NCBI RefSeq assembly: GCF_034653355.1
Contig: NZ_JAYEER010000003.1
Coordinates: 992,001-1,056,000 of the forward strand
Length of the DNA stretch: 64,000 nucleotides
Direction: 5' to 3'
Source of the DNA: Nitrospirillum sp034653355
GTDB taxonomy: Bacteria > Pseudomonadota > Alphaproteobacteria > Azospirillales > Azospirillaceae
Shown here in pieces: positions 18,002 to 26,347 of this stretch (positions are counted from its first letter, which is position 1; each line of letters starts with the position of its first letter). The translations under genes were made by a program, and so were the position numbers. The notes under the pieces are model-generated. The model had not been told where the DNA came from. It worked only from the letters and a program-made list of their open reading frames with translations, and searched no databases.

Positions 18002-20455
18002 ATGCTGCTGAACCATCTGCGTGTCGCCTTTCGCGTGCTCGTGCGCCAGCGGCTTTACGCCGCCCTGAACGTGGCGGGCCTGGCGCTGGGCATCGCCACG
18101 GCGGCCATGATGGGCTTGTTCGTCTGGCATGAGACACACTTCGACGGTTTCCACAGCCAGGGCGGTCGCATTTTCCGCGTCATCCAAGCGCAATACGCGC
18201 CCGCCCTGGCCCCCACCCGCAGGATCGAAACGTCCAAGCCGCTTGGGCCCGCCCTGGCGCAGGATCTGGCCGGGGAGGTGGAAACCGTGGTGCGGGTGGT
18301 GCGCCACGCCATCGTGCTGCGCGACGGCGTGGCGCCGGTGGAGGATACCGTTTACCTGGCGGACGCCCCCTTCTTCCGGCTGTTTGATTTTCCCTTCCTG
18401 GCGGGCGACCCGGCTACAGCCCTGGTTCAGCCGGGCACGGTGGTCATGACGGAAAGCCGGGCGCGCCGCTATTTCGGCACGGCCGACGCCCTGGGTCGCA
18501 CCCTGACGCTGACGTCGGGTGCCGGCCTGGTGGTGACGGGGGTGGTGCGCGACCTGCCATCCAACACGCTGTTCAGCCGCGAATTCCCCGCCACGCTGTG
18601 GACCAGCATCGCCACCCGGTTCCAGGATGGCTGGGATCCCCTGTTCGCTGCCAAGGACGGGCGGTGGCGGGACGAATTCCTCCAGACCTTCGTGATGTTG
18701 AGGCCGGGGGTGGATCCGGCCGCCCTGGCGTCCCGCTTCCCGGGGCTGCTGGCGGCCCACCGCGAAGGCTTGCAGGCGGTGGTGCCGGGCCTGGTGGAAA
18801 CGCTGGAACTGCAGCCCCTGACGGCCATGCACACCGACCCCCTGTCGGGTCTGGGCATCGCGCCCGGCACCCTGGTGGCCTTCATCGCCATCGCCTGCCT
18901 GGTTCTGGGCATCGCCGTGGTCAATTTCGTCAACCTGTCCACCGCCCGCGCGACCCTGAGGGCGCGGGAGGTTGCCATCCGCAAGACCCTGGGCGGCCGG
19001 CGCGGCCAGCTGGTGGGGCAGTTCCTGCTGGAATCGACGCTGGTCGCCGGCCTGTCCGGCCTGCTGGGCCTGGTGCTGGTGGAACTGGCCATGCCCCGTT
19101 TCCTCAGCCTGCTCACCGTGCGCATGGATGCGGGTTTCCTGTCGGGCGTCTGGCTGGTGGCGGCCATCCTGCCGCTGGTCCTGGTGGTGGGGCTGGCCGG
19201 CGGGATTTATCCAGCCTTCGTCCTTTCCCGGCCGCTGCCCACCGACCTGCTGCGGGAGTCGCGGACCGCGGGGGGCGGGCGGCTGCGCGCCGGCTTGGTG
19301 ATGCTGCAGTTCACAGCCGCCGTCGTGCTGGTCATCGCCACCATCGTGATGGGTCAGCAGACGCGCTATGCCAGCACGCAAAACCTCGGCTTCCGAGCGG
19401 ACGGGGCCATGGTGCTGCGCGGCCTGGACCGGCCCGCGGGGCTGGCCGGGATCAACGCCCTGCATGACGCGGTGCTGCGCATCCCCGGCGTCGCCGCCGT
19501 CGGCGCCACCGCCAACGTGCCCAGCGACCGCAGCGAATGGACCAACAATTATCGCCTGCCCGAGGCGCCGGAGGGCGCGCCCGATCTGCTGTTCCGTACC
19601 GAGCCCGTCGACGTGGACTATCTGCAGGCCCTGGGCGTGCCGCTGCTGGCCGGCCGCCTGTTCGACCCGGCGCGGCCAGGCGACGTCACCAGCCACGCGG
19701 CCATCCGGGCGGGAACGGCCGGCACCACCATTCCCGTGGTCCTGTCGGTCACGGCGGCGGCGCGCCTGGGCTTGGGCGCGCCGGAGCGGGCGGTGGGGCG
19801 CACGGTGGTCTATGGCGCGGGCCTGCCCCTGACCGTCGCCGGCGTGGTGGCGGACGTGCAGTTCGGCACGGCGCGCCAGGCGTTGGAGGGCACGGTCTAC
19901 CTCGCCATGCGCGATGAGCTGTCGGCCATGCTGGTGCGCCTGTCACCCACGGCCGACGCCGCCACCCTGGCCGCCATCGACGACACTTGGCGGCGCCTGT
20001 TCCCCGATCTGCCGTTGAAGCGCGAGTTCCTCGACGACCACATCCGCCAGGTCTACGCGGACGAGGCGCGGCAGGGGGATCTTCTGGCCCTGTTCTCCGG
20101 CCTCGCCATCCTGATCGCCTGCTTAGGATTGTTCGGCTTGGCTGCCTTCACGGCGGAGCGGCGGACCAAGGAGATCGGCATCCGCAAGGTGCTGGGCGCC
20201 ACCGTCGCCGATATCGTCCAGCTGCTGATCTGGCAGTTCAGCAAGCCGGTGCTGGTGGCCAACCTGGTCGCCTGGCCCGTGGCTTGGATGCTGATGGGCA
20301 GGTGGCTGGGCGGCTACGTCTATCGCATCGACCTCAATCCCCTGGTCTTCGCCTTGGCCAGCCTGGCCGCCCTACTGGTCGCCTGGGCCACCGTCGCGGG
20401 CCATGCCGCCCGGGTGGCCTCGGCCAAGCCGGTTACGGCGCTGCGGTATGAATAA
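18002..20455 (+). CDS. Duplicated FtsX/MacB-type ABC permease, copy 4
   Basis: An 817-residue paralogue. The two FtsX coupling loops are TLRAREVAIRKTLGGRR and ERRTKEIGIRKVLGAT, and the end is TALRYE. It is most similar to copy 3 by eye: both have TLGGRRG, similar lengths, and near-identical second halves around DDTWRRLFPDLPLKREFLDD. This fits a recent tandem duplication. It begins 11 bases after copy 3, with AGGATG in the gap. It should be an inner-membrane protein using the shared ATPase. Confidence 0.93.
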   Translation: MLLNHLRVAFRVLVRQRLYAALNVAGLALGIATAAMMGLFVWHETHFDGFHSQGGRIFRVIQAQYAPALAPTRRIETSKPLGPALAQDLAGEVETVVRVVRHAIVLRDGVAPVEDTVYLADAPFFRLFDFPFLAGDPATALVQPGTVVMTESRARRYFGTADALGRTLTLTSGAGLVVTGVVRDLPSNTLFSREFPATLWTSIATRFQDGWDPLFAAKDGRWRDEFLQTFVMLRPGVDPAALASRFPGLLAAHREGLQAVVPGLVETLELQPLTAMHTDPLSGLGIAPGTLVAFIAIACLVLGIAVVNFVNLSTARATLRAREVAIRKTLGGRRGQLVGQFLLESTLVAGLSGLLGLVLVELAMPRFLSLLTVRMDAGFLSGVWLVAAILPLVLVVGLAGGIYPAFVLSRPLPTDLLRESRTAGGGRLRAGLVMLQFTAAVVLVIATIVMGQQTRYASTQNLGFRADGAMVLRGLDRPAGLAGINALHDAVLRIPGVAAVGATANVPSDRSEWTNNYRLPEAPEGAPDLLFRTEPVDVDYLQALGVPLLAGRLFDPARPGDVTSHAAIRAGTAGTTIPVVLSVTAAARLGLGAPERAVGRTVVYGAGLPLTVAGVVADVQFGTARQALEGTVYLAMRDELSAMLVRLSPTADAATLAAIDDTWRRLFPDLPLKREFLDDHIRQVYADEARQGDLLALFSGLAILIACLGLFGLAAFTAERRTKEIGIRKVLGATVADIVQLLIWQFSKPVLVANLVAWPVAWMLMGRWLGGYVYRIDLNPLVFALASLAALLVAWATVAGHAARVASAKPVTALRYE

Positions 20456-20464
20456 GGAGGCGGT

Positions 20465-22909
20465 ATGAATAATATGGCCCTGCTGCCGAACCTGCTGTTC
20501 GTCGCCGTGCGCATCCTCTTGCGTCATCGTGTCTATACCGCGCTGAATGTCACCGGGCTGGCACTGGGCTTGGCGGCTGCGTCCATGATCGGCCTCTTTG
20601 TCTGGCACGAAACGCACTACGACGGCTTTTTCCACGACGCCGGCCGTATCTATCGCCTTGAAACTACGGAATATCTACCCGGCCGGGCACCCGTAAGCTA
20701 TCCGGTCACGTCGCTGCCCATGGCGGCGCCGCTGCTGCGCGATTTTCCCGAGGTCGAGCGGATCGTGCGGGTGGATTACGAACGCCTCGCGGTGATGCGC
20801 GACGGCACGTCCTTTGCCGAGATTGCCGCCATGGCGGACGCGGATTATTTCCGCCTGTTCGATTTTCCCTTCCTGGCCGGGCAGGGGGCCACGGCCCTTG
20901 ACCGGCCCGGCACCGCCGTCCTGACCGAAAGGCTGGCGCGCAAGTATTTCGGCACCGTCGATGTCGTAGGCCGTGTCCTGACCCTGGCGTCCGGCGCCAG
21001 CCTGACGGTGACCGGCGTGATGCATGACCGGCCCAGCAACAGCCATTTGCAGGGGGACCTGGTTACGCGGCTTGATACCCGGCTGAATACCGGCATCGAT
21101 GACAAATTGGCCCACCGGGCCACGATCTGGGACAGTTATTTCGTCGACACCTACCTGTTGCTGCGGCGCGGCGCCGATGCGGCGGCGCTTGCGGCCCGCT
21201 ATCCCGGCTTCCTGGCCGCGCATTTCCCCGGCTATCGGGAGCCTGCGACGGGGAAGGAGACCATTGCCCTGTCGCTGACGGCCCTGGGCGACATCAACCT
21301 GGAACAGGGCGCCGATGGCGCCGGGGTTCAGGGCTTCCTGGGTGTCGCGCTTCTGGTGTTGCTGATCGCCGTCGCCAATTTCGTCAACCTGTCGACGGCG
21401 CGCTCCTCCCTGCGGGCAAAGGAAGTGGCGCTGCGTAAGGTTCTGGGCGCCCCGCGGCGAACCCTTGTGGCCCAGTTTCTGCTGGAATCGGTGTTGCTGG
21501 CATTGGTGGCCATGGTGGCAGGGCAGGTGCTGCTGGAACTGGCCATGCCCAGCTTGCTGCAGGCCCTGGCCGTTCGCATCGACACGCGCTTCCTGGTCAG
21601 TCCCTGGCTGTTGGGGGCTAACGTCGCCGGTGCCGTCAGTGTCGGCCTGCTGGGCGGCCTTTACCCGGCCCTGGTCCTTTCTCGTCCCGTGCCCGCCACC
21701 TTGCTGAAAGGCGAGGGCGCGGTGGCCGGTGCCGGCTTCCGCATGGGCCTCGTGGTTTTCCAGTTCGCTGCCAGCATCACCTTGGCCATCGCCGCCGTCG
21801 TTATTTTCCAGCAGGCACGGTATGCCAGCACCCAGGCGCTGGGCTTCCAGCCCGACGGGGTGGTGGTGGTACGGGACCGATTTCCCCGTCCCGGTGAGCA
21901 ATTGCCCCGGCTGAAGGCTTTCCGGGAACAGGTCGCGCATCTCAAAGGCGTGGTGACTGCTGGCGGCGCGCCCGCCATGCCAGGTGACGGCGCGGACGAC
22001 GCCGAGAGTTTTCGGCGGCCCGACGCACCCGATGACGGCGCAGCCATCCTGCGGACGGAGCCGGTGGATTACGAATTCCTGAAGGCGCTGGGCGTCCACC
22101 TGCTGGCTGGACGCCTATTCGACGGTACCGCCCCCGCCGATGCCCTGCGCGTGGACGCCCCCGAAGATCAGGACCCGGCGGGAAGGACTATCGTGCTTTC
22201 CCTGGACGCAGCCCGGCGCTTGGGCTTTGCCGCCGCGGAAGAGGCGGTGGGCCAGACGGTGATCTTCGGCAAGAACTATCCCATGACCATCGTCGGTGTG
22301 GTGGACCCGGTGCGCTACACCGACGCTCGCATGGCAACGCAGCCCGTGGTCTACGTTCTTGATCCAGCGTCGATTCGCAGTCTGGCCATCCGATTGACGG
22401 ATGACGCTGGGGCGGACACGCTGGCGGCCATCGACGCGCTATGGCGGGGAATGTATCCGGATGCGCCGATGATCCGCCGCTTCCTGACCGACAGTCTGGC
22501 GGACCAGTCCCAGCAGGAACGCCGCCAGGCCCTGCTGTTGGGCGTTTTCACCGGACTGGCCTTGGTTATTGCTTGCCTGGGGCTGTTCGGTCTAGCGGCG
22601 TTCACCGCCGAGCGCCGTACCAAGGAGATGGGGCTGCGCAAGGTCATGGGGGCAGGCATTCTCGACATCGTCCACCTTATGGTTTGGCAATTTTCCAAAC
22701 CCGTCCTGCTGGCGGAGATGATCGCCTGGCCCCTTGCCTGGCTGGGGCTGCGGCATTGGTTGGCGGGGTTCACGTTGCGCACGCCGCTCGACCCCCTGGT
22801 CTTCGTCGCGGCCGGCGCGGTCGCATTAGCGATCGCTTGGATCACCGTCGCGGGCCATGCCGCCCGGGTGGCCTCGGCCAAGCCGGTCAAGGCCCTGCGG
22901 TACGAATAG
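20465..22909 (+). CDS. Duplicated FtsX/MacB-type ABC permease, copy 5
   Basis: An 814-residue paralogue and the last of the array. It has SLRAKEVALRKVLGAPR in the first FtsX block and ERRTKEMGLRKVMGAG in the second, ending KALRYE. A GGAGG just before the ATG at 20465 overlaps the tail of copy 4. Its third-codon positions look somewhat less GC-biased (more T) than those of copies 1-4, which could mean a different age or origin. No further transporter gene follows; the dehydratase gene begins about 90 bases later. Confidence 0.92.
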   Translation: MNNMALLPNLLFVAVRILLRHRVYTALNVTGLALGLAAASMIGLFVWHETHYDGFFHDAGRIYRLETTEYLPGRAPVSYPVTSLPMAAPLLRDFPEVERIVRVDYERLAVMRDGTSFAEIAAMADADYFRLFDFPFLAGQGATALDRPGTAVLTERLARKYFGTVDVVGRVLTLASGASLTVTGVMHDRPSNSHLQGDLVTRLDTRLNTGIDDKLAHRATIWDSYFVDTYLLLRRGADAAALAARYPGFLAAHFPGYREPATGKETIALSLTALGDINLEQGADGAGVQGFLGVALLVLLIAVANFVNLSTARSSLRAKEVALRKVLGAPRRTLVAQFLLESVLLALVAMVAGQVLLELAMPSLLQALAVRIDTRFLVSPWLLGANVAGAVSVGLLGGLYPALVLSRPVPATLLKGEGAVAGAGFRMGLVVFQFAASITLAIAAVVIFQQARYASTQALGFQPDGVVVVRDRFPRPGEQLPRLKAFREQVAHLKGVVTAGGAPAMPGDGADDAESFRRPDAPDDGAAILRTEPVDYEFLKALGVHLLAGRLFDGTAPADALRVDAPEDQDPAGRTIVLSLDAARRLGFAAAEEAVGQTVIFGKNYPMTIVGVVDPVRYTDARMATQPVVYVLDPASIRSLAIRLTDDAGADTLAAIDALWRGMYPDAPMIRRFLTDSLADQSQQERRQALLLGVFTGLALVIACLGLFGLAAFTAERRTKEMGLRKVMGAGILDIVHLMVWQFSKPVLLAEMIAWPLAWLGLRHWLAGFTLRTPLDPLVFVAAGAVALAIAWITVAGHAARVASAKPVKALRYE

Positions 22910-23001
22910 GCGGCGAATAGGCGCCATGCCTGGCGGCGGCTTGCCTTCGGCGGGGCGGCGGTCCAGCCTGACCCCCTTGCTTCAACGAGGGGAAACGGAT
23001 C

Positions 23002-23985
23002 ATGGCGATGGCGGTGACGGGTGCCGATGTCGAGGCGGCGGCGGAGCTGTTGGCGGGCAAGGCGGTGGCCACGCCCCTGATCACCAACGCGGCCCTGGAC
23101 GCGGCGGTGGGGGCCCGCGTGCTGTTGAAGCCCGAGGTGCTGCAGCGCACCGGTTCCTTCAAGTTCCGCGGCGCCTACAACCGCCTGGGCCGCCTGACCG
23201 CCGAGGAGCGGGCGCGGGGCGTGGTCGCCTGGTCTTCCGGCAACCATGCCCAAGGTGTGGCGGAGGCCGCCCGCCTGGTGGGCACCAGGGCCACCATCGT
23301 CATGCCGGCCGATGCCCCGGCCATCAAGGTGGCTGGCACGCGCGCCCTGGGCGCGGAAATCGTCTTTTACGACCGCTATACCCAGGACCGCGAAGTCATC
23401 GGCCGGGATCTCAGCGCCCGCACCGGCGCGGTGCTGGTGCCATCCTATGACGACGTGCACATCATCGCCGGCCAGGGCACCGTGGGGCTGGAGATCGGGC
23501 GCCAGGCGGCGGCGCTGGGCTTGGCGGTCGACGCCTGCCTGGTGAACTGCAGCGGCGGGGGCCTGGCCACCGGCACGGCCCTGGGCCTCAAGCAGACTTG
23601 TCCCCAGGCCAGCGTCCACACGGTGGAGCCCGAAGGCTTCGACGACATGGCGCGGTCGCTGGTCGCCGGCGAACGGGTGGCCAACGCGCCGGGCGCCAAA
23701 TCCTCCTGCGACGCCCTGCTGGCACCCATCCCCGGCACCATCACATTCCCCTTGGCCCAGGCGCTGCTGGGCCCCGGCCTGGTGGTGACGGAGGCGGAGG
23801 TGCGCGCCGCCATGCGTTTCGCGGCCGCGAACCTGAAGCTGGTGGTGGAATCCGGCGGGGCCGCCGCCCTGGCGGCGCTGCTGTCCGGCAAGGTCCAGGC
23901 GGCCGGCCGCACCATCGCCGTGGTGCTGTCCGGCGGCAATGTCGACCCGGCCTTCTATGCCGAGGTTTTGGCCGAGGCGGCCTGA
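23002..23985 (+). CDS. PLP-dependent threonine/serine dehydratase
   Basis: A fold-type II PLP enzyme of 327 residues. The Schiff-base Lys54 is in TGSFKFRGAYN, the substrate/cofactor loop SSGNHAQGVA follows, and the phosphate-binding glycine loop is CSGGGLATG. It has the length of catabolic threonine dehydratases, serine dehydratases or serine racemases and lacks the C-terminal ACT-like regulatory domain of biosynthetic IlvA. The likely reaction is deamination of L-Thr or L-Ser to the 2-oxo acid, or serine racemisation; the sequence does not decide between them. It may be read through from the permease operon, but the 92-base gap leaves room for its own promoter. A perfect palindrome follows its stop codon. 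Confidence 0.9.
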   Translation: MAMAVTGADVEAAAELLAGKAVATPLITNAALDAAVGARVLLKPEVLQRTGSFKFRGAYNRLGRLTAEERARGVVAWSSGNHAQGVAEAARLVGTRATIVMPADAPAIKVAGTRALGAEIVFYDRYTQDREVIGRDLSARTGAVLVPSYDDVHIIAGQGTVGLEIGRQAAALGLAVDACLVNCSGGGLATGTALGLKQTCPQASVHTVEPEGFDDMARSLVAGERVANAPGAKSSCDALLAPIPGTITFPLAQALLGPGLVVTEAEVRAAMRFAAANLKLVVESGGAAALAALLSGKVQAAGRTIAVVLSGGNVDPAFYAEVLAEAA

Positions 23986-24003
23986 GAAGCTTGCGGTAAG
24001 GGA

Positions 24004-24027
24004 AATGACCCCGGCGCCGGGGTCATT
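24004..24027 (+). terminator. Perfect 24-base palindrome after the dehydratase gene
   Basis: AATGACCCCGGC followed by its exact reverse complement gives a 12-bp stem (or a shorter hairpin with a tetraloop) 18 bases after the dehydratase stop. There is no T-run; the next bases are AGGAGAG, which form the ribosome-binding site of the following small gene. It may be a partial terminator or attenuator. Confidence 0.45.
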
Positions 24028-24036
24028 AGGAGAGGG

Positions 24037-24249
24037 ATGAGCGGCATGGAACTCGAAGACCGGTTGGCGGTGAAGCTGCTGGCCCAGGCCCAGGCCCTGC
24101 TGGGCAAGGCCGTGAACGAGACGCTATGCACCCATCCCGACCGCCGCCTGGTCCGCGCCTTGGTGGACGAGGCCCAGGCGATGATCGCCGAGTTCGGGGA
24201 TACGTATTTCGAGGATAGGACGGGTAAGGATCAGGCCGCTTCGGGCTGA
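24037..24249 (+). CDS. Small hypothetical protein (70 residues)
   Basis: A 70-residue, mostly helical, charged soluble protein of unknown function (MSGMELEDRLAVKLLAQAQA.. then a helix containing RLVRALVDEAQAMIAEFGD). AGGAGAGGG lies 7-14 bases upstream of the ATG, which supports real translation. Its last codons overlap the end of the convergent 105-residue gene by 19 bases. No membrane segment or signal peptide is present. Confidence 0.6.
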   Translation: MSGMELEDRLAVKLLAQAQALLGKAVNETLCTHPDRRLVRALVDEAQAMIAEFGDTYFEDRTGKDQAASG

Positions 24250-24548
24250 CCGGCCCCGTTGCCGTCCAGCTGGGGACCTTCCCAGCTGCGCCAGATCTGG
24301 CCGCGGCTGTCCCGGGTACGGCGCTGGTCGGCGATGGCCGCCTCCAGGCTGCTCACGGCCCGCTCCAGCGCGCGCACGCTGCGGAAGCGCTGCCCGTCCA
24401 GGGCCTGGAACAGGCTGTGCGAGGCGAAGAACTGGACGTCCCGGCCGTCCTGGACGGCCAGCCCCGCCGTGTGGCGGGCGGTCTCGATGATGACGGCGGC
24501 GGGCGCGGGCGCCCGGACGATGTCCTGATTTTGAATTCGCTGGCTCAT
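24231..24548 (-). CDS. Hypothetical protein (105 residues)
   Basis: A soluble 105-residue protein without a recognised family. The middle reads as a compact alpha/beta domain (AVQDGRDVQFFASHSLFQAL, then RFRSVRALERAVSSLEAAI). AGGGAG lies six bases before the ATG. A GC-rich hairpin in the 5' untranslated region (24563-24586) could affect its expression. It is convergent with the 70-residue gene and overlaps it at the 3' end. Confidence 0.6.
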   Translation of the reverse strand: MSQRIQNQDIVRAPAPAAVIIETARHTAGLAVQDGRDVQFFASHSLFQALDGQRFRSVRALERAVSSLEAAIADQRRTRDSRGQIWRSWEGPQLDGNGAGQPEAA

Positions 24549-24562
24549 GATGAGCTCCCTCT

Positions 24563-24586
24563 ACACCCCCGCCATTACGGGGGTGT
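24563..24586 (-). promoter_or_regulatory. Hairpin in the leader of the 105-residue gene
   Basis: ACACCCCC and GGGGGTGT form an 8-bp perfect stem with an 8-base loop. On the minus strand the stem lies just ahead of the ribosome-binding site and is preceded by TTTTC. It could be a leader hairpin that modulates initiation. Confidence 0.35.
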
Positions 24587-24599
24587 GAAAACAACACGA

Positions 24600-25170
24600 T
24601 GGTTTTATGGCTCAGACCCTGGGGTATGAGCGCTGCGGCCGGACGGGGCGGGTGCCAACCGGCACCCGGCGGACGTCAACAGCGGCAACCCATGCGCATG
24701 AGGGGACAGCGGCCGGCCAGGGCGGAAGCCTGGCGGTGGAGTGGGCGTCGGGTCGGGGAAGTACTGTTCATGGCCTGGTCCTTCACGTTCCGGAGGAACC
24801 ACGAAGGGGCTTCGTGGCGCTTTAGCGGTTGGTGACGCGGCGCAAGCTGCTCCGTCAAATGGCCGCGGGCCGGTTGGCCGGGCCCCTCACCAGGAATGGG
24901 AACGAACGGGCGGTTGTTCCTGATGGCGGGGGGCCCGGCGCTGGCCGGGAAGGGGGCTGGGAAGCCGCCTTCCTTGACGCCAAGGCTGTCATCCGCCATC
25001 CGCACTGTCAATAAGCATAATAATGACGAATCTTTAATGTTGAATTGAAGATCCGTCCAGGATGGCTGTTTTCCTGGGACTCTGTCCCCATGCGACGGCG
25101 GGGTGGAGCATGCCGGCAGGGACGATAGCCGTCGGTGACGGGCGTCACGCATCCACTACCCCGTTCGGGT
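24600..25170. other. Long gene-free stretch with several strong hairpins
   Basis: No convincing coding frame is seen; the open frames are short, Arg/Pro-rich and lack family features. The left part contains separate perfect hairpins: GGGTGCC-AACC-GGCACCC at 24650-24667 and CCACGAAG-GGG-CTTCGTGG at 24799-24817. The right part, from about 25010, is AT-richer and includes TGTTGAATT at 25038-25046, a copy of the half-site of the operator at 25178-25203. A structured RNA is possible but unproven. Confidence 0.4.
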
Positions 25171-25177
25171 GTGCGGC

Positions 25178-25203
25178 AATTCAACATATTGTCGTGTTGA
25201 ATT
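25178..25203 (+). promoter_or_regulatory. 9-bp-arm inverted repeat upstream of the ABC importer
   Basis: AATTCAACA-N8-TGTTGAATT is a perfect dyad 115 bases before the substrate-binding-protein ATG. A third copy of TGTTGAATT lies at 25038-25046, about 150 bases upstream. A TTGACA follows at 25234-25239, though no good -10 accompanies it. This looks like an operator for a dimeric regulator, possibly with looping; the regulator is not in the window. Confidence 0.55.
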
Positions 25204-25317
25204 TATGGTAGATCACGCGCGCGGGCACGGGCATTGACAGTTGCCCGCGCACGCTGATCCTATGCCGGCCGGCTTAATCCCCGCATTTCCAGTCACACCT
25301 CGAAAGGGAACCGCCCC

Positions 25318-26337
25318 ATGCGTCGTGCCTATTCGTCCCTGCTGACGGCCCTGCCGCTGATCGGCGCGCTGCTGGCGGCCCCCGCCTCCCAGGCCGCCGA
25401 GCCGGTGGTCCATATCGGCTACATCCCCGTGCTGGGCGCGGCGCCGGCCTACATCATCAGCCAGGAGGGCTGGGACAAGCAGGCGGGATTCGAGCTGAAG
25501 CTGACGCAGTTCGACAGCGGTCCCAACATGATCCTGGGCCTGGCCTCGGGCACGCTGGAGGCCTACATGGGCGGCATCGGCCCCCTGATGGTCGCGGGCT
25601 CGCAGGGCATCACGGTCAAGGTCGTGGCCTCCACCGCGGTGGAGGAGTTGGTGGTGGCCGGCGGGCCGGAGCTGTCGGCCGAGGCGGCCAAGGGTGGTTC
25701 CAAGGCCGAGGCCATCGCCCGCCTGGCGGCCAAGCTGGGCCGGCCGGTGAAGATCGCCACCCAGCCCGTGGGCTCCATCCCCGACACGGTGTTGAAATAC
25801 TGGTTGCAGGAGGATGAGCACGTCGACCTGACCAAGGTGCAGATCGTGCCCATGGGCATCGACGCCACCCAGCAGGCGCTGCTGGCCGGGGCCGTGGACG
25901 CCGCCACCGTGCGCGAGCCGGCCCTGACCATCATCCAGGACCGCCAGCCGGCGGTGAAGGTGCTGGCCTATGGCAAGGACATGATCAAGGACCAGCCGGG
26001 CACCGTGCTGGGCGTCACCGGCGCCCTGGTCAAGGACCATCCGGAACTGGTGCAGAAGCTGGTGGAACTGGTGGACAAGGCGGTCACCCTGATCGCCCAG
26101 GATCCGGCCCGCGCCGCCGCCGACGTGGAAAAGGTGCTGGGCCGCGGCATCGTGGACGTGAAGACCATGCAGCGCGCCCTCACGTCCCCCGCCTCGCAGT
26201 TCGTGGTCGACCCCCGTCGCATCGTGGAAAAGACCAAGACCCTGCAGGACTTCCAGGTCAAGACCGGCGTCTTGAAGAAGGCGGAGCCGCTGGATACGCT
26301 GTTCGACGCCAGCTATTACGAAAAACTCCATAAGTGA
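25318..26337 (+). CDS. SsuA/TauA-like ABC transporter substrate-binding protein
   Basis: A periplasmic binding protein of 339 residues. The N-terminal signal peptide (MRRAYSSLLTALPLIGALLA, ending near ASQAAEP) is typical of Sec export. The mature protein starts with IGYIPVLGAAPAYIISQEGW and includes FDSGPNMILGLASGTLEAYMGG, the pattern of the NMT1/SsuA/TauA family for sulfonates, taurine, nitrate or pyrimidine precursors. The substrate cannot be fixed from the sequence. A GAAAGGGA site precedes the ATG. It is first in a three-gene importer operon with a permease and an ATPase. Confidence 0.9.
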   Translation: MRRAYSSLLTALPLIGALLAAPASQAAEPVVHIGYIPVLGAAPAYIISQEGWDKQAGFELKLTQFDSGPNMILGLASGTLEAYMGGIGPLMVAGSQGITVKVVASTAVEELVVAGGPELSAEAAKGGSKAEAIARLAAKLGRPVKIATQPVGSIPDTVLKYWLQEDEHVDLTKVQIVPMGIDATQQALLAGAVDAATVREPALTIIQDRQPAVKVLAYGKDMIKDQPGTVLGVTGALVKDHPELVQKLVELVDKAVTLIAQDPARAAADVEKVLGRGIVDVKTMQRALTSPASQFVVDPRRIVEKTKTLQDFQVKTGVLKKAEPLDTLFDASYYEKLHK

Positions 26338-26347
26338 GCATCGTCGT

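Noticed and set aside
24676..25152. 158-codon minus-strand frame in the hairpin-rich gap
   Set aside because: Pro/Arg-rich with no domain, overlaps a candidate regulatory region and has no plausible start signal.
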